From Bacillota bacterium (GTDB taxonomy: Bacteria > Bacillota > Clostridia > Lachnospirales > Lachnospiraceae), in NCBI GenBank assembly GCA_023416695.1, contig JAEZGY010000019.1, positions 1 through 64,000 of the forward strand: a DNA stretch of 64,000 bases, in the 5' to 3' direction. This document shows, piece by piece, positions 16,432 to 25,595 of the stretch; within the stretch, counting starts at the first letter, position 1, and each line of letters begins with the position of its first letter. The position numbers and the translations under genes are program-made. Below the pieces are notes generated by a model that was given only the letters and a program-made list of their open reading frames with translations, did no database searches and was not told the origin of the DNA.

Positions 16432-17604
16432 ATGGGAGTAAATGTAGAAATATCTTATAAAAGTTTAAATAAACATAATGAGGAGCTGTGTGGTGACAAG
16501 GTAGAGATTGTAAAGACACCAGATTCTCATATTCTCATTCTTACGGACGGGATGGGAAGTGGAGTGAAGGCTAATATTTTAGCCACCCTTACCGGTAAGA
16601 TTCTAGGCACTATGCTTGTAAATGGGGCTTCTTTAGACGACTGCGTAGAGACCATTGCGCTTACTCTACCAGTTTGTAAAGTGCGTCAGGTAGCCTATTC
16701 CACCTTTAGTATTCTTCAGATTTTCCACTCTGGAGAAGCCTACTTAGTAGAATTTGATAATCCTAGTTGCATCTGTCTCAGAGATGGAGATATTGTAAAT
16801 CTTCAATATGAGGAAAGAATGATTCGTGACAAAAGCATTCGAGAGTACCGGTTTCATGTAAAAATTGGGGATTACTTTATTCTATTTAGTGACGGGGTGA
16901 TTCATGCAGGAGTTGGAAAGATTCTTAACTTCGGCTGGGACTGGACTCATGTGGCGGAGTATGCCAAGGCTTCTCTTAAAACCTCATTTACAGCAGACCG
17001 TATGGCGAACACCTTGTCCAAGGCTTGTGATGATTTGTACCTGCAGTCTCCTGGGGATGATACCACAGTAGCAGTGGCTAGGATTATTGATAAAAAGGTG
17101 GTGCACATTTTCACTGGTCCACCCCTTATAAAAGAGAATGATACTAGAGTAGTGCTTGACTTTATGGCTGGAAATGCCACTACCATAGTATGTGGGGGGA
17201 CTACAGCTAATATAGTAGCAAGAGAAATGAATAAAGAGGTGATCACCAGCCTAGATTATATTGACCCTACTATTCCACCGATTGCACACATAGAGGGCAT
17301 AGATTTGGTAACAGAGGGTGTTTTGACCTTGTCTAAAACCTTAACTATACTAAAGGAGTATTTAGAAGGGGATATAGATGAGCATTTTTTTGCTGCTCTT
17401 GATGAGAAAAATGGAGCATCTATGGTGGCGAAGGTGCTGATCGAAAAATGTACGGATTTACATTTATATGTAGGAAAAGCAATCAATGTGGCACACCAAA
17501 ATCCTGAGTTGCCATTTGATTTAAGTATACGAATGAATCTTGTACAACAGATTCAGGATGTGATGACAAAGATGGGAAAGGAAGTCGCAGTTTCCTATTA
17601 TTAA
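16432..17604 (+). CDS. SpoIIE-type PP2C serine phosphatase of hfs-like operon
   Basis: 390 residues. The N-terminal half is a PP2C/SpoIIE phosphatase with metal motifs LTDGMGSGVKAN, LFSDGVIHAG and GDDTTVAVARI. The C-terminal ~160 residues form a second domain that I do not recognise from motifs. It is soluble with no membrane segment. Its place between two hydrogenase genes, as in hfs operons, suggests control of hydrogenase or of a partner-switching pathway with the HATPase at 11424 (inference). The start at 16432 follows AAAGG. Confidence 0.88.
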   Translation: MGVNVEISYKSLNKHNEELCGDKVEIVKTPDSHILILTDGMGSGVKANILATLTGKILGTMLVNGASLDDCVETIALTLPVCKVRQVAYSTFSILQIFHSGEAYLVEFDNPSCICLRDGDIVNLQYEERMIRDKSIREYRFHVKIGDYFILFSDGVIHAGVGKILNFGWDWTHVAEYAKASLKTSFTADRMANTLSKACDDLYLQSPGDDTTVAVARIIDKKVVHIFTGPPLIKENDTRVVLDFMAGNATTIVCGGTTANIVAREMNKEVITSLDYIDPTIPPIAHIEGIDLVTEGVLTLSKTLTILKEYLEGDIDEHFFAALDEKNGASMVAKVLIEKCTDLHLYVGKAINVAHQNPELPFDLSIRMNLVQQIQDVMTKMGKEVAVSYY

Positions 17605-17620
17605 TTACGGAGGATATACC

Positions 17621-19075
17621 ATGCTTGAAGATAACGCGAGACTTGGGAGTATAAAACATGAAGTACTTTATTCTGTAGCAAAGGCAGCATTTCAGGGAAC
17701 CCTAGAAAGTCGTAGAGAACAGATTCCTTATGATATGATTCCAGGTCCACAGGCTAGATTTCGCTGTTGTATTTATAAAGAAAGAGAGATTATACGTCAA
17801 AGAGTTCGTCTGGCAGAGGGGCTGTCCCCACAGCCAAATAAGGACAATAAAAATATAGTGCAAGTAATTAATTCCGCTTGTGAGGGCTGTCCGATTACAA
17901 GGTTTACGGTAACGGATAACTGCCAGAAATGTGTTAGTAAACGGTGTCAAGAGGCATGTAACTTTGGGGCAATTTCAATGACCAAGGAACGTGCTTACAT
18001 AGACTCAGAGCACTGTAAGGAATGTGGAAAATGTACACAGGCTTGCCCTTACAATGCCATTGCAGATCTCATGCGACCATGTAAAAGAAGCTGCCCAGTA
18101 GATGCAATTTCCATGGATGAACATAATATTGTAATCATAGATGAAGATAAATGTATTCAATGTGGCGCCTGCATTAAGGACTGTCCTTTTGGTGCTATTT
18201 CAGATCGTTCCTTTATGGTGGATGTCATTGAATATCTATTAAGTGACCACCAAGTATATGCTTGTGTAGCACCAGCCATAGAAGGACAGTTCGGAAAGGA
18301 TGCCTCCATTGGGGTACTGACAGAAGCCATGAAAGCCCTTGGCTTTAAGGATATGTATGAAGTAGCCCTAGGGGGAGATATTGTGGCAAAAAGTGAAGCG
18401 AAAGAGTGGCTCGAAGCTTATGAGGAAGATAAAAAGATGACCACCTCTTGTTGCCCGGCCTTTGTTAATATGATTAAGAAGCATTACCCACAGCTTATAG
18501 GGAATATGTCCACCACGGTTTCTCCAATGGCTGCAGTAGCAAGATTAATAAAAGCCCAGGATCCAAATGCCATTGTTGTATTTATTGGACCTTGTATTGC
18601 TAAGAAAGGGGAGGTCCTTGATAATGTTGCCCAAGATAGTGCAGACTATGCTCTGACTTTTGAGGAGCTAGATGCAATGTTTCGTGCTAAGAAAATCGAC
18701 TTAGCCGATTATCAAGGCAAGAAGCAGCAAGCAAGTATCTATGGAAAACGTTTTTCCCAATCAGGTGGCGTAACGAAAGCGGTTGTAGAAGCTATGGAGG
18801 AAATGGGTAAGGCTACAGATATTACTGTTTGTCAGGCAAATGGGGCAGCAGAGTGTAAGAAAGCCTTAACTCTTCTCAAATTAGGAAGACTCCCAGAAGA
18901 CTTTATGGAGGGTATGGTCTGTGAGGGAGGGTGTATGAACGGCCCAGGAACTGTAGCAAGAGGACCACTAGCTAAGAAGAATCGAGAGGTACTTTTAGCA
19001 CAGGCGGATAAACGGGGTATTGAAGATGCTCTAAAAGAATATGAAGAGGTTAAGATTTCAACCCATAGAAGATAA
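17621..19075 (+). CDS. [FeFe]-hydrogenase, hfs-like, multi-cluster
   Basis: 484 residues. The N-terminus has an unusual cysteine-rich module (CEGCPI, CQKCVSKRCQEAC, CKECGKCTQACP, CKRSCP, CIQCGACIKDCP), enough for three or four Fe-S clusters. The H-cluster domain shows TTSCCPAF, IGPCIAKKGEV and GMVCEGGCMNGPG. These L3 and L2 forms are typical of the less-studied group B hydrogenases. It is last in the operon, 16 bases after the phosphatase, with GGAGG upstream. It probably oxidises ferredoxin to make H2. Confidence 0.9.
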   Translation: MLEDNARLGSIKHEVLYSVAKAAFQGTLESRREQIPYDMIPGPQARFRCCIYKEREIIRQRVRLAEGLSPQPNKDNKNIVQVINSACEGCPITRFTVTDNCQKCVSKRCQEACNFGAISMTKERAYIDSEHCKECGKCTQACPYNAIADLMRPCKRSCPVDAISMDEHNIVIIDEDKCIQCGACIKDCPFGAISDRSFMVDVIEYLLSDHQVYACVAPAIEGQFGKDASIGVLTEAMKALGFKDMYEVALGGDIVAKSEAKEWLEAYEEDKKMTTSCCPAFVNMIKKHYPQLIGNMSTTVSPMAAVARLIKAQDPNAIVVFIGPCIAKKGEVLDNVAQDSADYALTFEELDAMFRAKKIDLADYQGKKQQASIYGKRFSQSGGVTKAVVEAMEEMGKATDITVCQANGAAECKKALTLLKLGRLPEDFMEGMVCEGGCMNGPGTVARGPLAKKNREVLLAQADKRGIEDALKEYEEVKISTHRR

Positions 19076-19179
19076 AAAAAGTCTACCGTATGTGAATTGG
19101 TATGTTAGAGTAGCTTACTTAAGACTGTAAAAACACCGTATAAATATGTCATTTAAAACGAAACAGACACTAAGAAATA

Positions 19180-19208
19180 TTGACAAATAGCCCAAAAATT
19201 GTTATCTT
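19180..19208 (+). promoter_or_regulatory. Strong sigma-A promoter for amino acid ABC operon
   Basis: TTGACA at 19180-19185 is a perfect -35. TATCTT at 19203-19208 follows with exactly 17-bp spacing. Transcription should start near 19215, at the first arm of the following hairpin. Confidence 0.75.
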
Positions 19209-19215
19209 TAATAAA

Positions 19216-19249
19216 AGGCAAATGGGTCTTGTTTCATTTGCCTATTTTT
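19216..19249 (+). terminator. Terminator or attenuator between promoter and ABC operon
   Basis: AGGCAAATG (19216-19224) pairs with CATTTGCCT (19235-19243), then ATTTTT. It could end the hfs-like operon. However, it lies after the promoter at 19180, so it also sits at the 5' end of the ABC message, where it could attenuate or protect it. Confidence 0.75.
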
Positions 19250-19298
19250 GTGTCCAAAGAATTAAAACATTCTTTATTTTGAGAAGGAGGAAGTTGAG

Positions 19299-20189
19299 AT
19301 GAGAAGTAAAAGAATTATTGCAATTGTACTCTGCATGATCTTTTCCATGTCTTTTATTGCATGTGGAAGTAAGGTAGTGGACAAGACTGGTGGAAAAACA
19401 AATGAGTCAGCAACACCAAAGGCAACAGAAACTCCAAAGCAAACTGCCGCAGCATCCAAGGCTCCAGTTACTAATGAGGGCTTAGGACTAATTAAGGATG
19501 GCACCTTAAGTGTAGGTGTTGAGATTGGATACCCACCATTTGAGCAATTTGCAGAGGATGGAACCACTCCAGTTGGATTTGATATTGATTTTGCAAAAGC
19601 ATTAGGACAGAAGCTTGGCGTTGAAGTTAACTTTATCAATACTGCATGGGATAGTATTTTTGCAGGAATTGGAACGAACTATGATGTTGTTATTTCTTGT
19701 GTAACCATTAATAACGAGAGAAAAGAAACAATGGATTTCTCTGATCCATATGTAAATAGCTATCAGTCAATCGTTGTGAAGAAAGGTAGTACCTTAACTT
19801 TTAACAGCTTAAATGACCTTGATGGCAAGAGTGTAGCATTACAAAAGGAAACTACTTCTGATGAATTAATTAAGAACTTGATTTCTACAGGTACTATTAA
19901 GGCAACTGTAGTAGGAAGTGAGAAAGTAATTACATGCTTTACCCAGTTAGATAATGGGGAAGTGGATGCCGTACTTTGTGATAGTATCGTATCTGATGGT
20001 TACATAGGAAAATCTCCAGATAAATATGTGAAGATATTCCAAGACGAAACTTCTCCTGAGCAATTTGGTGTTGCCATGAAGAAGGGAAATTCCGGTTTAC
20101 AACAAGCAATTAACAAAGCAATGAAGGAACTAGAAGCAGAAGGCTTCTTTACAAAAACCTATGAAAAATGGCTTGGTAAGGGTGAATAA
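19299..20189 (+). CDS. Amino acid ABC transporter substrate-binding lipoprotein
   Basis: 296 residues. A lipoprotein signal peptide ends at the lipobox SFIACGS (Cys about residue 23), then a low-complexity Thr/Ala/Lys linker. The SBP_bac_3 domain follows, with GYPPFEQF, GFDIDFAKALGQKLG and WDSIFAGI, the family hallmarks of polar amino acid receptors (Gln, Arg, cystine and similar). It is anchored outside the membrane and feeds the permease and ATPase just downstream. AGAAGGAGG precedes the ATG. The exact amino acid is not predictable. Confidence 0.92.
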   Translation: MRSKRIIAIVLCMIFSMSFIACGSKVVDKTGGKTNESATPKATETPKQTAAASKAPVTNEGLGLIKDGTLSVGVEIGYPPFEQFAEDGTTPVGFDIDFAKALGQKLGVEVNFINTAWDSIFAGIGTNYDVVISCVTINNERKETMDFSDPYVNSYQSIVVKKGSTLTFNSLNDLDGKSVALQKETTSDELIKNLISTGTIKATVVGSEKVITCFTQLDNGEVDAVLCDSIVSDGYIGKSPDKYVKIFQDETSPEQFGVAMKKGNSGLQQAINKAMKELEAEGFFTKTYEKWLGKGE

Positions 20190-20194
20190 GATAC

Positions 20195-21247
20195 ATGGAG
20201 AAAGCAAAAGGGATATTAAAAGTTATTGTAAATGTCAAGGGTTGGGAAAAGAACACTAAGAGATTTTTTGCTATTATCATTGGTTTGTTCTTAATCATGA
20301 CGATTTTCTCGTTTTTAAAGCCATCTAAGGAAGAGATGCTTGCTTGTGCTTCCGAAGAGGTAGAAGCTCAACTGAAGATAGATGAGGAGAGTACAGTAAA
20401 AGAGCTTACAGTAACCTATAATGATTTGTATTTCATTAATTACTGTTCCTTTGAAACCCAGGGAGCCAATGCAATTAGTGAGAAGTACTTAGGATTTGCT
20501 AGCCAAATCTATTATGCAGATGAGGGCTGGCCAAAAACCGTCGGACGTTTAGTCAACTATACATATCGTATGTTAGGATGTGGCCAAAGCGTATTATATG
20601 GCGCAAAGTTAACGATTTTCCTAACAACCACCACATTAATTTGTGGATTTATTCTGGCCATTTTCCTAGCATTAGGGAAGATATCAAAGATCAGACCAAT
20701 AAAATCATTTTGTAGTGGATATATCTTCTTTTTCCGTGGAACGCCTTTGATGATTCAGTTGTTTGTAATCTATTTGGCAGTACCAGGATTAATTAATGGA
20801 TTTAGTTGGAGAGGGCTCTTTGCCGCCTCGGATCCTAATGCGGTATTTAAGGGAGCCTTTGTAGCAGCATTTTTAGCTTATACCCTGAATTCAGCAGCGT
20901 ACTGTGCGGAAATTGTTCGTGCAGCTATTCAGTCCATAGACAAGGGACAGTTTGAGGCTTCTAAGGCACTTGGAATGACCTATGGCAAGACCATGCGATT
21001 AATTATCATTCCACAGTCCATACGAAGAATGATTCCTCCTATGTGTAATGAATTTATCATGGCGCTGAAGGATGCTTCTTTAGTTTTCGTAATTGGTTTA
21101 ATGGACATTACCACCATTTCCAAAACGATTTCTTCGGAGGGCTCTTATTTGGTATTCGTACCGGCATTGGGAATATATCTTGTGATTACCGCATTCTTTA
21201 CCTTTATCTTTAATAAGATTGAGAAGCGGTGTTCAGTATACGAGTAG
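20195..21247 (+). CDS. Amino acid ABC transporter permease with N-terminal extension
   Basis: 350 residues, longer than the usual 215-230 of HisM/GlnP permeases. The canonical part begins near residue 125 (GAKLTIFLTTTTLICGF) and includes the EAA loop (KALGMTYGKTMRLIIIPQ). The N-terminal extension has one membrane segment at about 24-42, then about 85 residues that should be outside, before the permease core. It begins five bases after the receptor stop. The extension could contact the receptor, which is inference. Confidence 0.9.
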   Translation: MEKAKGILKVIVNVKGWEKNTKRFFAIIIGLFLIMTIFSFLKPSKEEMLACASEEVEAQLKIDEESTVKELTVTYNDLYFINYCSFETQGANAISEKYLGFASQIYYADEGWPKTVGRLVNYTYRMLGCGQSVLYGAKLTIFLTTTTLICGFILAIFLALGKISKIRPIKSFCSGYIFFFRGTPLMIQLFVIYLAVPGLINGFSWRGLFAASDPNAVFKGAFVAAFLAYTLNSAAYCAEIVRAAIQSIDKGQFEASKALGMTYGKTMRLIIIPQSIRRMIPPMCNEFIMALKDASLVFVIGLMDITTISKTISSEGSYLVFVPALGIYLVITAFFTFIFNKIEKRCSVYE

Positions 21248-21258
21248 GAGGGCATAAC

Positions 21259-22020
21259 ATGGAGATGATTCGTACCGAGAAACTGTGTAAAGATTTTGGA
21301 GACCTTAAGATCCTTAAGGATGTTTCCCTTACAGTGAATTCCGGCGAAGTAGTTGTTATTGTAGGGCCTTCTGGTGCTGGTAAATCTACATTTTTACGTG
21401 CTTTAAACCATTTGGAGAAAGCTACTTCCGGGAAAATATATATCGAAGAAAAGTTATTAGACGATCGTCATAAAGAACAAAACCGTTCTCCTCTTGATAA
21501 GAAGGAGAAGAATGAACTACTTCTTAAGATGGGAATGGTATTCCAGCGCTTTAATCTGTTTCCACATAAGACGGTATTAGAGAATGTGATGATTGCACCG
21601 ATTAATGTGAAGAAGATGGACAAGGCAGAGGCCGAGACCATTGCTAGAGATTTGATTAAACGTGTTGGTCTTGAGGATAAGACTGATGTTTATCCAAGTA
21701 AGCTGTCTGGTGGACAACAACAGCGTGTGGCAATTGCCAGAGCTCTTGCCATGCAACCAGAAATTATGTTATTTGACGAACCAACCTCAGCCTTAGACCC
21801 TGAGCTAGTTGGTGAAGTACTAGGCGTTATGCAAAACCTTGCAAAAGAAGGAATGACCATGATTTGTGTTACTCATGAAATGGGCTTTGCAAGAGAAGTA
21901 GCAGACCGAGTAGTATTTATGTATGATGGCATGATTCTAGAAGAAGGTCCTCCTGCTGAGATCTTCACTAATCCAAAAGAAGAAAGAACAAAAGCTTTCT
22001 TACAAAGTGTATTAAAGTAA
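21259..22020 (+). CDS. Amino acid ABC transporter ATPase, GlnQ-like
   Basis: 253 residues. Walker A is GPSGAGKST, the signature LSGGQQQRVAIARALA, Walker B IMLFDEPTSALDPE, and the switch histidine lies in VTHEMGFA. It is closest to GlnQ/HisP-type ATPases. ATG 21259 follows TAGGAGGG; an earlier in-frame start at 21229 lies inside the permease gene and has no site. It ends the three-gene operon before a strong terminator. Confidence 0.95.
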   Translation: MEMIRTEKLCKDFGDLKILKDVSLTVNSGEVVVIVGPSGAGKSTFLRALNHLEKATSGKIYIEEKLLDDRHKEQNRSPLDKKEKNELLLKMGMVFQRFNLFPHKTVLENVMIAPINVKKMDKAEAETIARDLIKRVGLEDKTDVYPSKLSGGQQQRVAIARALAMQPEIMLFDEPTSALDPELVGEVLGVMQNLAKEGMTMICVTHEMGFAREVADRVVFMYDGMILEEGPPAEIFTNPKEERTKAFLQSVLK

Positions 22021-22045
22021 AAACTATATGCAGTAGCTACTATAC

Positions 22046-22093
22046 AAAGCTGTCACGCTACCCACTTTAATAAGGTAGCATGACAGCTTTTTA
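22046..22093 (+). terminator. Terminator of amino acid ABC operon
   Basis: AAAGCTGTCACGCTACC pairs with GGTAGCATGACAGCTTT (one mismatch) and is followed by TTTA. Confidence 0.88.
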
Positions 22094-22132
22094 CTTGACT
22101 GTATTACCCCAACGCCCCAACCCCCTCCATAG

Positions 22133-22502
22133 GGCGGCGAATAGTAAGTCCTAGGAAAGGCTGTTTGATCACGTTGGTCCTTAGGCCTGGTCATGGCGTC
22201 AACTACCCATTTTTAAGCATTATGAGCCAAGAAGTAAAGCCTGCCCTAGGACGGCAATGCTTGCATTGCACATAAGGCGTTAAGAGTCAGACTGGCGATA
22301 TGTTTTTATCGACTATTTTGACTCTTAGCACCTTATAGCGAAGCGTGTCCTAGGGCAGTATAGTATCCTGTCCCACAACAGTATATCGCCCCCACCCTAT
22401 TATAAACCTAGCTAAATCACTCCCTCGCCATCAGGCCTTACGTACCACTACGTGATCAATCCATGCGAGAGCTTGCCTTTCCTGGGACTTGCTAGAGCCA
22501 CC
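22133..22502 (+). repeat. Large structured palindromic element, copy 2
   Basis: 370 bp filling most of the gap before glpK. The stem AAGTCCTAGGAAAGGC pairs with GCCTTTCCTGGGACTT, with one G-T wobble. GATCACGT (22167-22174) pairs with ACGTGATC (22450-22457). The 12-bp helix CTGCCCTAGGAC (22241-22252) pairs with GTCCTAGGGCAG (22347-22358). The small hairpin GCAATG-CTTG-CATTGC is identical to copies 1, 3 and 4. The long hairpin is AAGAGTCA/TGACTCTT with apical CGAT-ATGTTTTT-ATCG. Bases 22094-22132 before it are C-rich and I see nothing in them. Confidence 0.9.
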
Positions 22503-22543
22503 CCATAACCCCAAGATCCCCAATATTTTTCGTATATCTTTCC

Positions 22544-22572
22544 TTAACAGAGATATTATGGTAAAATAGTAT
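22544..22572 (+). promoter_or_regulatory. Possible promoter of glpK
   Basis: TTAACA (22544-22549) and TAGTAT (22567-22572) are spaced by 17 bp. An overlapping TAAAAT at 22562 is an alternative -10. The leader would be very short. Confidence 0.4.
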
Positions 22573-22598
22573 TTATGTTTAGTAAAGGAGTTGTGACT

Positions 22599-24095
22599 GT
22601 GAGTAAATATATAATGGCATTGGATCAGGGAACCACAAGCTCCCGATGTATTATTTTCAATAAACAAGGGAAGATTGTCTCTGAAGCAAAGAGGGAATTT
22701 ACCCAAATCTACCCGCAAAGTGGATGGGTAGAGCATGATCCTAATGAGATTTGGTCCTCTCAATTAGGTGTCCTAATGGAGGCCAAAGCAAGACAGGATA
22801 TTGACGTATCTGATATTACTGCCATTGGAATCACCAATCAGAGAGAGACCACTATTGTTTGGGATAGAAGGACAGGAGAGCCTATCTATAATGCTATCGT
22901 GTGGCAGTGTAGACGTACCGCAGACCTGATAGATCAGTTAAAAGCAGATGGCTATGATCAGAGAATTAAGGAGAAGACAGGACTTTTGGTAGATGCGTAT
23001 TTTTCTGCTAGTAAGGTAGCTTGGATTTTGGACCATGTAGCAGGGGCTAGGAAGGAAGCTTCTGAAGGCAACCTGATGTTTGGAACCGTAGATACCTGGC
23101 TTATGTATAAATTATCAAAGGGACAGATTTTTGCAACGGATTACACCAATGCATCTAGAACCATGCTATTTAATATTCATACCCTAACTTGGGATCAAGA
23201 GATTCTAGATTATTTTAAGATTCCACTCTCTATGTTACCAGAGGTGAAGCCATCTAGCACAATATATGGCTATACCGATGCTTCCTTGCTTGGCGGAAAG
23301 ATTCCTATTGCAGGAGTGGCAGGAGATCAACAGGCAGCTTTGTTTGGCCAATGTTGTTTTAAGCCCGGAGAGGCTAAGAATACTTACGGAACCGGTTGTT
23401 TCTTGCTGATGAATACAGGTGAGCAACCAGTGGATTCGAAAAAAGGTCTTTTAACCACCATCGCCATAGGCATGGAGGGGAAGGTAGAGTACGCCCTAGA
23501 GGGTAGTGTGTTTGTAGCTGGAGCAGCGATTCAGTGGCTTCGAGATGAACTTTACCTCATTCGTAATGCAAAGGACACAGAGGAGTATGCCAATTCCGTA
23601 AAGGACAGCAATGGAGTTTATGTGGTTCCAGCTTTTACAGGTATGGGAGCTCCTTATTGGGATGCTTATGCAAGAGGAACCATCTTTGGCTTGTCTAGAG
23701 GAGCCAAGAAGGAACATGTGGTTCGTGCAACCTTAGAGTCCTTAGCTTATCAGACCTTAGATGTATTAAGGACCATGGAGGAGGAATCCCAGATTACATT
23801 GGAAAGCCTAAAGGTGGATGGAGGTGCCTGTGCCAATGATTTTCTCATGCAGTTTCAGGCAGATATTCTACATGAAGAGGTAGTAAGACCAGAGGTGATT
23901 GAGACAACTGCACTGGGGGCAGCCTATTTGGCAGGGTTAGCCGTAGGTTACTATAAAGATAGAAATGAAATAAAAGAGAATTGGAAGAAGCAGAAGGTAT
24001 TTTTCAATACTATGGATTCAGACAAAAGAAAAGAACTGGTAGACGGTTGGCATCGTGCAGTGGATAGTACCCTTTACTGGGCTAGTAAACGATGA
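22599..24095 (+). CDS. glpK: Glycerol kinase
   Basis: 498 residues from GTG 22599, which follows AAAGGAG at 22584-22590; the in-frame ATG 22575 lies before that site. The FGGY kinase N-terminal motif is ALDQGTTSSRCIIFN, with GITNQRETTIVWDR, the glycerol-site region NAIVWQCRRT and GVAGDQQAALFGQ further on. Length is typical for GlpK. It makes sn-glycerol 3-phosphate from glycerol and ATP. No glpF, glpD or antiterminator gene is adjacent, so uptake and oxidation must be encoded elsewhere. Confidence 0.96.
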   Translation: MSKYIMALDQGTTSSRCIIFNKQGKIVSEAKREFTQIYPQSGWVEHDPNEIWSSQLGVLMEAKARQDIDVSDITAIGITNQRETTIVWDRRTGEPIYNAIVWQCRRTADLIDQLKADGYDQRIKEKTGLLVDAYFSASKVAWILDHVAGARKEASEGNLMFGTVDTWLMYKLSKGQIFATDYTNASRTMLFNIHTLTWDQEILDYFKIPLSMLPEVKPSSTIYGYTDASLLGGKIPIAGVAGDQQAALFGQCCFKPGEAKNTYGTGCFLLMNTGEQPVDSKKGLLTTIAIGMEGKVEYALEGSVFVAGAAIQWLRDELYLIRNAKDTEEYANSVKDSNGVYVVPAFTGMGAPYWDAYARGTIFGLSRGAKKEHVVRATLESLAYQTLDVLRTMEEESQITLESLKVDGGACANDFLMQFQADILHEEVVRPEVIETTALGAAYLAGLAVGYYKDRNEIKENWKKQKVFFNTMDSDKRKELVDGWHRAVDSTLYWASKR

Positions 24096-24129
24096 AACCA
24101 CTGCTCATACAGTTCGTAAGGAGCTAACT

Positions 24130-25539
24130 ATGAGTACTTTAAAGCAAAAATATATTGGTGATAAGAACTTTTATAAAAGGGTTTTAATGCTTGCATTGCC
24201 AATTATGATACAATCAGGTATTACCAACTTTGTTGGGCTACTAGATAATATTATGGTAGGCCGAGTGGGAACAGACCAGATGTCGGGAGTTGCCATTGCA
24301 AACCAGCTAATCTTTGTATTTAACCTTGCCATTTTTGGGGCAATATCTGGAGCTGGTATTTTTGGAGCACAGTTTTTTGGAAGGGGCAATAATGAAGGGG
24401 TCCGCTATGCTTTTCGATTTAAGCTGATGGTATGTGCAGTGTTTACTGTTTTAGCCATTGTTATATTTATCATATTTGGGGAGCCCTTGCTGTCCGCCTT
24501 CATTAACAACGAAAGTGAAGTGGGAGATCCCGTAAAGACACTATATTATGGGAAACAGTATTTAACTATTATGCTAATCGGGCTCATTCCGTTTGCGATA
24601 AAGGAGTCTTATGCAGGAACCTTAAAGGAGACGGGAGAGACTGTAGTTCCTATGCTGTCAGGTATTGCTGCAGTAGTAGTAAACCTAATATTCAATACCA
24701 TTTTAATTTTTGGATATTTAGGAGCACCAAAGCTTGGGGTAGTGGGAGCTGCAATTGCCACAGTACTTTCTAGGTTTGTAGAGCTTGGGATTGTCGTTTG
24801 GTGGACCCATAGACATAAAGAACGTAATCCATTTATAGTAGGGGCACTGCGCTCCTTATATATACCGAAACACTTAGTGAAACAGATGATCATCAAAGGG
24901 CTACCATTAACCATAAATGAGACGCTGTGGGCGGGAGGAACCTCTATGATGCTACAAGCCTATTCCCTACGAGGCCTTCAAGTAGTAGCAGCTTACAATA
25001 TTTCTTCCACCGTATCCAATTTATTCAATGTGGTATTTCTCTCTCTAGGTAGTGCCATTGGTATACTTGTAGGACAACTACTAGGTGCCAATAAACTAGA
25101 GGAAGCCGTAGAGCAGGATCGAAAGATGATTGTCTTTTCTGTCTTTAGCTGTTTTATTGTGGGAACCGTAATGGCAGTGATTGCTCCACTTTTCCCAATG
25201 ATCTATAAAACAGAGGATGCGGTACGAGAGCTTGCAAGAAATTTCTTGTTTGTATCCGCGGCCTTCATGCCAGTATATGCCTTTTCCCATGCTAGTTATT
25301 TTACCATGCGTTCCGGTGGAAAGACTTTTGTTACCTTTTTATTCGACAGTTGTTTTGTGTGGACGGTCAGTGTACCATTAGCATACTGCTTATCAAGGTT
25401 TACAGACCTACCAATTATCCCACTATTTATCATTTGTCAAATGACAGAATTTGTGAAATGTACCATCGGATATATTCTACTCAAGAAGAAAGTATGGGTG
25501 CAAAATATTGTTATGGATTCAAAAAAAGTCGTTGAATAG
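24130..25539 (+). CDS. MATE family efflux transporter
   Basis: 469 residues with about 12 membrane helices in two MatE halves. The first half begins MLALPIMIQSGITNFVGLLDNIMVGRVG, whose short form PIMIQSG and NIMVGRVG are hallmarks, and the second half begins with GLPLTINETLWAGG. MATE pumps export cationic drugs or metabolites in exchange for Na+ or H+. ATG 24130 follows AAGGAG, 34 bases after glpK, so the two may share a transcript. Substrate unknown. Confidence 0.9.
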   Translation: MSTLKQKYIGDKNFYKRVLMLALPIMIQSGITNFVGLLDNIMVGRVGTDQMSGVAIANQLIFVFNLAIFGAISGAGIFGAQFFGRGNNEGVRYAFRFKLMVCAVFTVLAIVIFIIFGEPLLSAFINNESEVGDPVKTLYYGKQYLTIMLIGLIPFAIKESYAGTLKETGETVVPMLSGIAAVVVNLIFNTILIFGYLGAPKLGVVGAAIATVLSRFVELGIVVWWTHRHKERNPFIVGALRSLYIPKHLVKQMIIKGLPLTINETLWAGGTSMMLQAYSLRGLQVVAAYNISSTVSNLFNVVFLSLGSAIGILVGQLLGANKLEEAVEQDRKMIVFSVFSCFIVGTVMAVIAPLFPMIYKTEDAVRELARNFLFVSAAFMPVYAFSHASYFTMRSGGKTFVTFLFDSCFVWTVSVPLAYCLSRFTDLPIIPLFIICQMTEFVKCTIGYILLKKKVWVQNIVMDSKKVVE

Positions 25540-25551
25540 AGAATAATGAGC

Positions 25552-25595
25552 AAAAGAGGCTGTAACACTCACTTAGTGTCACAGCCTCTTTTTTT
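25552..25595. terminator. Bidirectional terminator between convergent MATE and membrane-protein genes
   Basis: AAAGAGGCTGT-AACACT pairs with AGTGTC-ACAGCCTCTTT, with T-run TTTTTTT rightward and AAAAG leftward. Confidence 0.88.
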
